Shown piece by piece: positions 1-11,121 of a DNA stretch of 64,000 nt. This DNA comes from Podaxis mareebaensis (lineage: Eukaryota; Basidiomycota; Agaricomycetes; Agaricales; Agaricaceae). Made by a program: the position numbers and the translations under genes. The stretch is taken from assembly GCA_018524725.1 (NCBI GenBank), contig JAEUWP010000518.1, positions 1 through 64,000 of the forward strand, in the 5' to 3' direction. The notes beneath the pieces are model-generated. The model was given only the letters and a program-made list of their open reading frames with translations. It searched no databases and had not been told where the DNA came from. The first letter of the stretch is position 1; the number at the start of each line of letters is the position of its first letter.

Positions 1-367
1 TCCACCTTCGAGGGAACATCATCCCTCATTCATTTAATACAAACCATCGCTCATTCTGAGCAACTCAGGAACAAATCTGTTCCTTTTAACAATCACAACG
101 TGTGTCTGTATGACGCAATCTCAATGCAATTTCCTCCTTCCCACACCCTATCCCCCACCCCCATGCCCATGTCAACTGGGCATCGTCAAGAACGCCAGGC
201 TGAAAAAGCACCAGCAGTGTCCTCCCCATCCCCTCAAGCGAGTGCTACTGGGCAGTCCCAGAGCCCCGCTTCCCCTATTCCCTCTAATGCTATTGGGCAG
301 TCCCAAAGCTCAGAATCGCAATTCGAAAAGGACACTGCACGTGCAATCGCCCTTTCTCACCTCCCAC
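1..367 (+). mobile_element. Probable left part of the interrupted LINE retrotransposon
   Basis: This stretch lies directly left of the Gypsy 5' LTR, and the sequence right of the 3' LTR is a LINE, so it should be the 5' part of the same LINE. It carries a Ser/Pro/Gln-rich reading frame (about 100-381) similar in composition to the Pro-rich start of LINE ORF1 at 15497. The last eight bases (360-367, CCTCCCAC) match the eight bases after the 3' LTR (15497-15504, CCGCCCAC) with one mismatch, a possible target-site duplication. The frame here does not join ORF1 after removing one copy, so where ORF1 starts is unresolved. The element's 5' end is outside the window. Confidence 0.45.
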
Positions 368-1803
368 TGTTACGGCCGTAATAGTTTTCAGTTATGAAAG
401 CAGTAACCGGATTAGAATATAATCAATTTTTACGGCTAAGATAACAGACTATGAACTTACACTAGAAGTGACCTCAGTACCTCGCGAGGATTCCCCAGTA
501 GTTAGTCTAGGCACCTAGATTGGGAAAACTGTACCAACTAGAAGTATCCATACGCTGTTGACTCAATACTCTTATTGAAGTTAGGACTATATTACTGAAG
601 AATATTTAACAATCCCATCCTCACGAAGGACCTTTATCGCGCAAGCAATAACAAGGACTGCCTCGTTCAGTAGTATGCTTAGCTGCCACTATGTATCCAA
701 AGGCTCAGCTCGGCTATGACTTCAGCAGACGAAATCCAAGTCAGAAGAAAGACCACCTAACTGAGGGATCGATGCGTAATCTCAGTAGATGAGATTTACT
801 AGTCTTGCAAAGATGTCGGCCACGCGACTCATTAACCGCTGATGACCCAAAGCAGCTCCGAACGCGGGAATGAAGGTTTATAATACTATCGAGTCAGGAA
901 TGACGAATGGTATTACACATACAGTAGATTTGGTCAGTAAAAGCTGATAGTTATCATACACGCGTGCTTTACCAGTTCACGCGTCCAGTAGAAATGCATA
1001 CACGTCCATTATCAGAGCATCTTATTGGGTAACGAATAATGTAGATTATAAATTATATGACTCTGTACTTGTACGCGTAATCATTTGTTGAGTCAGAATT
1101 TTGATTGTAATCATCCCTACTTACAATATAAAAAGTCCCCTCAATGACGCGAGGCAAAGCAAGGGAATTCCTGCTGAGCTTCGCTTAGAGGGTTGTTGTG
1201 TATTTGACGACTAATAAGTGATAGTTAAAGCATCTATAGGGGTTTTCTTCGGTCGACGCGACCTACTAGCGAAAAGCAGAACATAAGAGTCAGTAGTTCT
1301 CAGAAGTTTCCATAAGTTGAGAGGTCAGAGATAGTCTTAGCAGGACTAGCTAGAAATACATCGCAGCTGCGTATCGATGGTCAGAAGGACTTATCGATAC
1401 AAGTCGGTATATTACTAGTTGTAGTGAGGAAAGGTTCTCGCTACCATGATTTCTTTAGTACTTATAAATCGTAGTGACGCTACGAGAGAGACTCCTTCCC
1501 TAGAACGAACAGTCTTAGTTCGGCTTTGAACTAGGAAAATCGTAGAGGCCATCTCGCGACAGCATTCTATAAAAACTTCGCGTTCCTTGAAAGCGCAAAG
1601 CACATAACATACTCCCCCATTCCTTCACAACTCCCTGTTGCTCGCGAAACACTTCGTTTTCGCATCTCTAACTACCATTTTCATTCTGAACCAGAGTCCC
1701 CCACGAACTTGTTAGGGTGTGGCTTTTTGTGATACTTTTATTATATTTCTATACCACTTTAAAACACATTTTATCAAAAGTACTACAAATTAGCTGCCCA
1801 TCA
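368..1803 (+). repeat. Gypsy 5' LTR
   Basis: It starts TGTTACGGCCG and ends CCCATCA, giving the usual TG...CA termini, and is the same length as the copy at 14061-15496. By eye about two dozen positions differ between the two LTRs, every one a C/T or G/A difference at a CpG. Near the start are a 10-bp palindrome CCTCGCGAGG (480-489) and a 14-bp near-palindrome TCTAGGCACCTAGA (506-519). The latter is conserved in the old related LTR at 21275-21288, so it may be a U3 regulatory site. Confidence 0.95.
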
Positions 1804-1805
1804 TC

Positions 1806-1823
1806 TGGAGCCCACCGCGAGGG
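1806..1823 (+). other. Gypsy primer-binding site
   Basis: The 18-nt TGGAGCCCACCGCGAGGG begins two bases after the LTR and starts with TGG, the complement of a tRNA 3' CCA end. It would pair with a tRNA ending CCCTCGCGGTGGGCTCCA. I did not identify which tRNA. The minus-strand gag element has nearly the same site (23067-23050), differing by two transitions, which supports the assignment. Confidence 0.8.
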
Positions 1824-1895
1824 GGAGTTTCAGTTTTGATTGAGGTAGTAACGTGATACTTTTTATTTTTTTATTTTCGTTTTATTTCCGGTCTA

Positions 1896-3752
1896 GTGAC
1901 CATACATCCGTACAGGGACAACCTGTACTACAGAGCAAAGAGGTCTTTTACAGACTTAGTAGACGACGAGCGAGTCACTGCACTGGAACAGGGCAGAAGA
2001 ACTCGAAATTCACAGAGAGCGGGTTTATCACCGATATTAGACGACCCGGAGCATCCCTTAGGTCGCCCAATTAGAAGGTCGCAAGTACCATCTAGCATCC
2101 CTTCGAATACCAGTTCTACAGAAATAAAAATCGAGCTTGGTTCATTATCTGAACCAAGTATTTCACTTGACTCTACAACGACAACTAAACAGATGATACC
2201 GGGTCAATTTGACCCATTCACGAGTACCAGTTCACAACCACACTATTCGGCGCGATCGTTGAATAATAATTCAACTAGTACTACCAATCACACAAACTCC
2301 AGCAGCAAAATGACAAAGGCACCGCATATGCCTCAGCCATTCACTAATGGTGCACCCAGATGGGATGGACGCTCGTCCACCCTTAAAGATTACATATGGT
2401 GATTAAACAGCCATTTTGAAATATCAGAGGTCAATAACGACGCTGAGAAAATTAAGTGGGCTGTTCGCTATTTAGAACCAGAGCTACGCGAAGAATGGGT
2501 CAGTCTACCTGAATACACAGGCGCAGACTGGGACATATTCACACGTAAGATTAACAAAGATTACGGAGGCGCTCTCGATGACGACCAAGGTCACGTCGAG
2601 GATCTTCGTAACCTATGCAGAGAATATGGCGGCATTACGTTACATGATGCAGACGACCTAATTGCTTTCAAAAGAAAGTTTAATTATATCGCAAATAAGT
2701 GTCTAGCAGACCCCGCAGCAGTATCTAACAGAGAATTAGTCGAAGCATTCGTCAGGACGCTCAGCCCAGACTTCCGTGATGCCTTGAATACCAGACTTAG
2801 TATTCAAGGAACACTAAAAGTTAATCAGCAAGGCAAGAGCCACGCCGAAGACCCTTATGAAATTAAGGAAGTCATGGATAAGGCAGTTGAACTGGTTAGC
2901 GGAAAAACCATTGCCCGAGCACTACAGTACGAGTGCAGACATGGGCAAGCAGAGACATTTTCGCGAAACTCAGTACCACATATAAAGCGAGAGCCTATGG
3001 AGCCCGCAGTCACATTAAGTACTGATGTAGAAACGGTTCAGCAGGAAGTGAACCATTTAAAAGACACTATGGAATTGAATCAACGCAAGCTGCAAAGTTC
3101 GCTTGATTCATTAAAGTCTACACTTACAAGTGGCCTAGCTAAGGTCACGTCGGGAGGCAATTACCATCAACAGAATCAGTCAATGGGAGTACCATCGAAT
3201 AGTGGTTTTTCTCCTAGTGCGAATGGCCAAGGATGTTTCTATTGTAATGAACAAGGCCATTGCTGGGTCGTCTGCCCAGTCAAAATACAGGACGAAAAAG
3301 ACGGAAAAATTAAACAAGAAGGCTCGCGACTACGTTTCGCGAATGGTACCGGGATCCCACGCGAGCCCGGCTTGTCCGTAAAGCAGTGCGTAGATAAATA
3401 CCTACCGCAAACAGTGGCCATGATGATCTATGGTCCACCTGAGTTACCTCAGGATGATGACGAACTGGACACGGGTTATCCCAGCCCGTATAGTAATAGC
3501 AGAGCTAACACGCTCGTTACATTACAACGATGCATGGAAGAAAAGAAGCCTGACCCACAGGCTTTAGAATTAGAGCATCTGAAAGGTCGGCTCGCTAGCA
3601 TGGAGGCAATGATCCAAGCCTTTAGCGGGAAGGCTAAACAGCCTGAACAGGCACCTCCTTCATCAGAAGAAGATAGTTTAGAAGACTTGCTAAGTAAACT
3701 TGGCAAGATGTATGTTCAGACCCGAGACACGACGAAGAAGTCGGGTTTCTAG
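1896..3752 (+). pseudogene. gag: Gypsy gag with one premature TGA
   Basis: Gag would form the virus-like particle and bind element RNA. One frame runs from ATG 1896 to TAG 3750-3752, broken only by a TGA at 2400-2402 (Tyr-Ile-Trp-stop-Leu-Asn). This is consistent with a CGA codon that lost its CpG cytosine. The N-terminal part is Ser/Thr-rich. The middle has helical gag-like sequence with acidic/aromatic residues (around 2410-2900). A CCHC zinc knuckle, C-x2-C-x4-H-x4-C, is read at about 3235-3276. The C-terminal third is Gln/Glu-rich and possibly coiled. Pol follows in a different frame within 10 bases. Confidence 0.88.
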
Positions 3753-3760
3753 AATGTCCG

Positions 3761-6700
3761 ATGAAGAAGCTGCCTTTTGAAAAGAAGGTCACATTTCAAA
3801 AGCCGCAGGCGACAGAGGACAGTAGCGAAGACGACCTTAGCGAGGGGGAAACAACTCCTCCTCCAGTAGAAAAACTAGATAAACCGAAGGCATATACTAG
3901 TTCTCAGAAGAACTACTTTCCTTACAGAAAAGTACCGGAAATGAAACCAGTAGTTGAGGTACCACCCATACCAGCCAGGTATCTCAAAGATAAGAAACCT
4001 CCTAACTACAAGCATCGTGCGGAGGTAGAAGAAGGAGTCAATATCGAAGAAATACTCACGAGATTCATGGGTAATGAAATCAAGCTAACACAGAAGGAGT
4101 TGTTAGCTGTCGCGCCAAAAATCAGAGAGGTGTGCAAAGACATTATCAGCAAGAAAAGAGTTCCCACCAGCACGGCTAACTCCTTAGAAATAGAAGAAAA
4201 GGAATCTGGACATCAGGTTCCTCGACAGCAGCACTTTGTCGCAGTAAATACACTAGTGGCACCAATAAAAGTCTGTGAATCAGGTATCGATCCTATGGGT
4301 CAACCGGTCCAGACGTGGAAAATTAAAGATTCAGTCATGCAGTATCTAGAAAGCCTACCCTATAACGATAGAGAAAGGCAAGTGTTTACTGTAACTAAAG
4401 ATGACCTAATAACGGCCAAAGATATGGCGGCGCTACGCGTTATTCCAGCCCTTGTCAACGGGCTTAAAGAAGAAGAAGCCTTACTAGATAGCGGGTTGCA
4501 GATAGTCTCCATGTCGTGAGAAGCGGCTAGTGACTGCAAGATAGCTTGGGATCCCGAGCTAACCATAAACATGCAAAGTGCAAACGGACAGATAACTAGG
4601 ACCTGCGGGCTAGCTAAGAATGTTCCGTTTACATTCGGCAATGTTATAGTACATCTACAAGTACATGTGATGGAGGAAGCTCCTTATCGTGTACTACTAG
4701 GCAGGCCGTTTGACGTTATAACCAAGAGTCACGTCGTAAACTCAGTTGAGGGTAGTCAGTACATTAGTATCACTGACCCCAATACAAAGGAGAGGACAGC
4801 TCTCGCGACGTATGCTCGGGGACAGCTACCTCGTGTCAAAGAACAAAATTTTTAGAGGACCTCGATGAATTTGAGAATGGGGCTGAAGGAGAGGTCGCGT
4901 GTGTCATCTCACTCGGAAAAGATAGTCAGCCCTACGTCAGTGAGATCGCCAGGATCTCCACAAGCGAGATGAGAGAAGATGAAGTTAAATTACTTTATCT
5001 TATTAAAAGTTTGGAAGACTCTAATATACCAGAAAAGAAGGTCTTGCAACAGTATATCCAGTCAGAAAATATGGGATCCGCTGGACCATCGGCGGTTATT
5101 GCAGTAATCCCGGTAGACGGTCCATGGACCCAGAACGACACTGCTTTATGCTTTGTGAAGAAGTACAAACCAGTAGCGTTAAAAATTAAACCAGTACTCG
5201 GAGAGCTGCCAGAGAAGTTTCGGATCACTCGAGAAATTAAAGGAGATCCCCTAGCCAATCTACCGGTACTCCCTGTACAGCCACCAGAGTTCCAACCCAA
5301 AGGCCACTACACAGAAGATCGTATGTGTAAGATGGACGCAGGGCACGGATCAGAATTCCTCACTACAGAAGAGCGGAAACTTATGCATTGGTTAATAGCC
5401 GAGCATAATGAAGCATTCGCGTGGGACGACACGGAACGCGGAAAGTTCAAAGAAGAGTATTTCCCTCCTGTAGAAATTCTGACAATAGCCCATACACCAT
5501 GGGTAGAAAAACATTTCAGAATACCCCCGGCTATCTATGATGAAGTATGTAAAATCATCAGACGAAAAATTGACACGGGAGTATACGAACCATCAAACTC
5601 CTCCTATAGATCGCGATGGTTTTGTGTAGTTAAGAAAGATGGGAAAAGTCTGAGATTGGTTCATAGTCTGGAGCCGCTTAATCGAGTCACCATAGCGCAC
5701 TCAGGTTTGCCTCCAGCTACAGAAGAATTGGCAATGCACTTTGCCGGTCGTGCATGTAACGGTGTATTAGATTTATATGTTGGTTACGATGAGCGACAGT
5801 TAGCAGAATCGTCGCGAGATTTGACCACTTTCCAGACACCCTTTGGAGCGTTGAGGTTGGTCACCCTACCAATGGGTTGGACTAATTCCGTTCCAATCTT
5901 TCATGATGATGTAACCTACATCTTGCAAGACGAGATACCAGAATACACTATGCCCTACATAGACGATGTGCCTATTAGAGGTCCTATATCTCGCTACGAA
6001 CAACCTGACAGAAGTTATGAAGTTCTACATGAGAACCCAGGGATTCGTCGCTTTGTATGGGAGCATATGCAAACAGTCAACAGAATCTTACAGAGAATGA
6101 AGTACGTGGGAGGAACCTTCTCAGGACCCAAGACTACGATTTGTGCTGATCATATTACAATCGTCGGGTTCGACTGTTCCTACCAAGGAAGAAAACCTAC
6201 AGCAGATACCATAGGAAAGATCATTAGATGGGGACCTTGTGAAAACCCTACCGACGTAAGAGCTTTCTTAGGTACAGCGGTTCAATGCAGGAATCATATT
6301 CCTCACTTTGTAACCATCGTGGCTCCTTTGTACAATGTGTGTAGGCCTAACATACCATTCGAATGGGGACCAGAACAGGAGCTCGCGCAACAGCAATTAA
6401 AAGATAAGATACAAGACTGCTTTCATACTAGGAATCCTAAATTCCCCAGTGAACAGTCTATTGTAATGGCAGTGGACTCTTCATGGAGAGCAGTAGGATA
6501 CTATATCTACCAACGCAATGATATAGACCCTAAGCAGATTCACTATGTGAAGTTCAATTCCATATTAATGGATCCCAGACAGCAGCGGTATTCACAACCC
6601 AAGCAAGAATTGTGCGGGTTGAGAATGGCACTAGAAGAAGAAGCATATTTATTAAGAGGGTGTAGAAACCTAGTAATCGAAACCGATGCTAAGTATTTGT

Positions 6701-8601
6701 TCGGAATGCTGAATAATCCTGGTAAACTGCCTAACGCGACGATTAACCGCTGGGTAGACTACATTAGGACCAACTTCCATTTCACCCTGGTACATAAGAA
6801 AGGAAAGACTTTCGGTCCAGACGGACTCTTGCGACGTCCCTGGTATCCAGGAGACCCTGTTGAGCAAAAGTTCGATGACGGTTCAGAAGATGATGGAGAA
6901 GACTTCGAACTGGTGAAGAATGATCCTCACGATGAGGACCCCCTAGACTTAGAAGACTTCTTTGATGAAATCGACAATAGAACCGGCTTCCTTCAGAAGT
7001 TCTTCAAAGATAATTCAGAATTCCAGATGGTCTTGAAAGAGAGTAAGGAAAATACTAAGCGAGAAATTAAACAGCGAAGGATACTCGCGAGAAATCCCAA
7101 CTGTCCTATACTCGTCAGACAATTCCTAGATGAAGTAACGTCATGTGAAGAGCGAGACTTAGAGGACATAGCAGTTACTGAAGAACCTTACGATGAAAAC
7201 AGAAGAACTCAGACTGCCAAGATGCAGGATGAACGACTTCATAAAATCAGGGACTGGTTAGCTACTGGACCAAAGAAAGCGGACCTCGCGAGGATGACTA
7301 CAGAACAGGCAAAGTTCGTCAGAGCGGCCTCACACTTTTGGCTAGATAAGGACGGACGACTGTACAGAAAAACAACCGGATCCGGTTTTCCACAACTAGT
7401 GGTAGATTCAGAAAATCGCATGAGTATCATGAAAGAATGTCACGATAAATTGGGGCATAGAGGTGCCTACGCGACAAACAGGATGATTGCCCAGAGGTTT
7501 TGGTGGCCGGAGATGGAAGGCGACATAGCGTGGTATGTCAAATCATGCCACCTTTGTCAAATTAGACAGAAAATGGCGTTAGAGCTCCCCCCAGTGGTAA
7601 CACATACACCATCTATATTCCAAGTGTTACACGCGGATACAGTACATATTACTCCACCGTCAAACGGATGTAGTTATATCGTACATGGGCGTTGTGGATT
7701 ATCCTCTTGGATGGAGGCGAGAGCGCTAAGAAAAGAGAATGCGAAGTCCATTGGTCAATGGCTATTTGAAGATATCATTTGTTGGTGGGGCTCGCTAGTT
7801 AAAGTAGTTACGGATAACGGATCCCCGTTTAAAAAGGCAGTAAGGTGGCTATCAGAAAAATATGGGATTAAAGGCGTCACCATTTCACCATATAACTCGC
7901 AAGCTAACGGTACCATCGAAAGACCCCATTGGGATCTCCGCCAGATGTTATTCAAAGCAACAAATGGCGATATAAAGAAATGGTATTGGTCGCTACATCA
8001 TGTAATGTGGGCGGATCGTATCACTATCAGAAAAGGAACGGGGTGTTCGCCATATTTTATGGTAACAGGGGCACATCCAACCATTCCTTTAGATATAATT
8101 GAAGCGACGTGGCTGGTCAAGTACCCAAACAAGTTGACATCCACTAGTGAACTTATCGGATTGAGGGCACAGGCTCTAGCGAAACATGTAAGACATGTAG
8201 AAGAAATGCGCACGAGGATGACTGAAGAAAAGTTAACATGAGCATTACAATTAGAGGAGGATTATAAGCATAAGATCAAAGAGTTCGAACTAGGACCCGG
8301 GAATCTGGTCTTAGTAAAAAACTCCGCAATCAAGATGTCCGCGGACCGAAAAATGAAACCAAGGTATATAGGGCCTATGGTAGTCATAAAACGGTTAAGC
8401 GGAGGAGCTTATATTTTAGCGGAAATGGACGGATCAGTTTGGCAAAACAAGGTAGCGGCATTCAGAGTAATACCATACCTCGCGAGACAAAAGATCAAGT
8501 TCAATGAAAAAGTCAGAAGTCTTTTAGACACTAACTCGGACGCATTAAAGTTGCTAGAGGAATCAGATAAAAAACTCACGGATGAAGAAATGGAATCCTA
8601 G
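3761..8601 (+). pseudogene. pol: Gypsy pol: protease, RT, RNase H, integrase; two TGAs, one frameshift
   Basis: An aspartic protease (active-site LLDSG near 4482-4496, then VLLGRPFD near 4690) is followed by reverse transcriptase (YIDD at about 5956-5967), RNase H (AVDSS near 6470, ETDAKYL near 6680) and integrase. The integrase has an HHCC zinc site (HDKLGH at 7441, CHLC near 7550) and DDE residues in ADTVHI, VTDNGS and GTIERPH. The first part reads in one frame from ATG 3761 to TAG 4853-4855. The rest reads one frame over, upstream to about 4852, so a single-base indel in the aaaattttt run at 4846-4853 broke it. TGAs at 4517-4519 and 8239-8241 are each explainable as CGA to TGA. The C-terminus ends at TAG 8599-8601 with no chromodomain. 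Confidence 0.9.
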
Positions 8602-8810
8602 CGAGACAAAGTATCTCACGAGGAATTCTTAGATATCAGCAGGGGCTACCAGAAAGGTACATGTGTATTCACAGAGTAGTAAGGACAGTAAAGAAGTGAT
8701 GAGTACACAAACAGTCAGAGTATCAATAAGGAGATGTTTAGTAACAGTATATGGGTGAGTTGGGAGTGTTGGAGTAGCAACAGTAGAAAAAGAGTAGCCC
8801 GGTCAGTACT

Positions 8811-10120
8811 TTAAGCCTTAATGGATAAACCATCTAAGGCTTTGAGCAAATTGTCTTGCTCACCCGAAAGATACTGATAGCGATGAACAGCTACCTCTAA
8901 ATCCTCCACAGCCTGAACAACTTCCGAGCTACACCCCAAGAGACGGGTTTCAACTGCCGGTTTGCTAGCAGTCGAAGCGAGGTGTTCGTTAAGCTCGACG
9001 GCGCGAGCGGCGAAGCCTTGTAAGGATTTCGAGAGAGCAGCAGCTGAGAAGACCTAGGTCAATCCTAGCTTAACTACAGAAGCAATCAGAACACTCACTG
9101 TCGTTGGAAGCCTCAGCAGTAACGACGCGAGGACGATAATTAGCGGTAAGCTGTATAGCACGTTGGTAAGCACGACTTGAAGTGTCCATCCCTGGAACCA
9201 ACACATAAGGAAGACATACTGTGGCAACGCGAGTGCACGGCGCAGTACCCGACTATCAGAAAAATCAGTTATTATCAAATAGCGTTAAGGAGATATACGG
9301 ACATGGACAGAGGAGCTAGGGGCCTGAGTAAAGACTTCAAGCGATGAAGGCATCGAAGCAGAACCCGTGTTGTCCACGTGCATACGATCCTAGCAGAAAT
9401 ATTAGCCTCTTATAAAGAAAGAATCTTGATATAGGGCTTACTTCAGGAGGAGAGACAGACCTAAGCGGACTGTTAGCCGGATTGAGGTTAACAATTTGGG
9501 TCTCCTCTTCCGCAACCTCACTAGCAGCCCGATCAGTAGAGGGAGTAGCTTTCCCTCTGCAGCGCTATAGAAGGAAATCAATTGTGGAGTAACACAGAAG
9601 AGCAACGTGAGCATACCTTTTTAGGTGGAGCACTGGAGCTGGTGCTAGAAACCGAAGTAGCGGATGAACCAGCTGGTCCGTCATCAGGACCGCCTCCTCC
9701 AGGAAGGTTGGAAGTCGTTTCAGTAGGGATAGAAGTCTTAGTCTTGACGCGAGACAATTGTTGACAAAGTTGACGGATTTGGTGATAGACAGGAGGCATC
9801 TTGTAGCTTCCATCATGATCGCTTTGCCAGATCTCGAACGCACGACGAGCTCGGTAAACCAACTTGTTGAAATCAGGCTTGTTCAGAGCGCTCGCGTCAC
9901 CCTTAAGCTGACGAAGGAAGACGTCCTATAAATAAGACAAGTCAGAAAAGTATAGAAAGCTCCACGCGAGAAGACGTACTGCAGGTTCAATAATTGCCTG
10001 AAGAGCGTTAAAGACAGAAGTCTTAGTAGTCTCCTTGCGGCCGAAACGCTGAAGGCAGTGATGAAAGTTGCTAACAGCATCATCAAGTTCAGTAAAGGCG
10101 TTAAGAGATTCAAGAGACAT
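8811..10120 (-). CDS. Antisense six-exon gene B inside the Gypsy element (348 aa)
   Basis: Not a family I recognise. Exons are 10120-9980, 9925-9617, 9564-9442, 9389-9303, 9252-9099 and 9043-8811, all joined by GT-AG introns of about 50-56 nt. Phases agree throughout and the frame is unbroken for 348 codons plus TAA. The N-terminus (MSLESLNAFTELDDA) and second exon look like a helical, gag-unrelated domain (KPDFNKLVYRARRAFEIW). Residues 105-220 are Ser/Thr/Pro/Gly-rich and probably disordered. The last exon is a helical region (about 270-348). The donor of intron 4 (GTCCGT) is weakest. The gene lies antisense to pol, downstream of antisense gene A in the same orientation, with 1 kb between them. 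It has fewer lesions than gag-pol on the other strand. Confidence 0.72.
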
Positions 10121-11121
10121 TAATAGAAGGATCAGAAAAAAAAAGCAAATGAGAATACTCGAGAAGACTGGGGTAATGCTCTCCATAGTCACTATTGAAG
10201 TCCTTAAATACAAGAACTAGAAAATGGGTCAGAAAATCCACGCGAAAATGTGTACGGGCTTAGGGTAGATTGTTACAGGTCTGAAAAGCCTATTGATAAC
10301 CTATCTAACCTGTAACAGTAGTATGCGGCAATCGAGAAATGGACTTTACATCTCCTAAATGAAAAACTGAATAAAGATAACTCAGCAGAGAACGCGTGGA
10401 AGGTCTCCACAGAGGACGCGTCAGTAGTATCAAAAAGTGGCAATCCTCTATATAGACATCGTTGAATGATACCATAGTCAAAAAGTATTAAACAACGAGT
10501 CAGAACGGATAAACGTGTGAACACTACAAAAGGATCTCCTACACTATCTAATAAGAAGACGAGGACGTCATCTATTTAGCAGGGGGGAGAAGAGAGGAGT
10601 AGGCCACCCCAGTATCATCACCAAAGACATCACCAGACACTGGATTTTTCGGCGCAAGCAAAGAAATCCTAGCTAGGAAATATGCCCATTAGAAACAAGT
10701 CACAACGGATCAATAAGATGAATATCACTAGTCAGATCCATATCAAGTCTTAATCACAAAAGTGTTCCATAACAGTGGAACTTCACACACAAGAATGTAA
10801 GTGGAGATTTGAATTCAGAACTCACAGGGTCCAGAGATCACTGGCCTTAGGGCTCATAGGATCACGCGAGAAACACTACCAGAACAACGGTCATTATATT
10901 AAGACTGTAGAATATAAACAACAAAATCTTGTAGCTAGAAAACTAACGAAAGTTTCTAACTACAAGATGAACAAGAGATAAAAGTTGTAACTAGAGAAAG
11001 CAGTCTAAGGTATATACCCTAGACACGGAGAACGAGTCTCTAAGTTACAAACACAGCAGACAATTGATAGAAGTCCAAAATAAAACCAGAACAAAATGAA
11101 AGGCCGCACAAAAGTTCCACC
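10121..11121. other. Spacer between the two antisense genes, no gene seen
   Basis: About 1 kb within the Gypsy element. It has only short frames on either strand and no recognisable domain. If both antisense genes are transcribed separately, it must hold the terminator of gene A and the promoter of gene B. I cannot point to specific signals. Confidence 0.5.

Noticed and set aside
8239..8601. A chromodomain at the integrase C-terminus
   Set aside because: The sequence after the GPMVVIKRL block lacks the aromatic cage pattern and is Lys/Glu-rich only.
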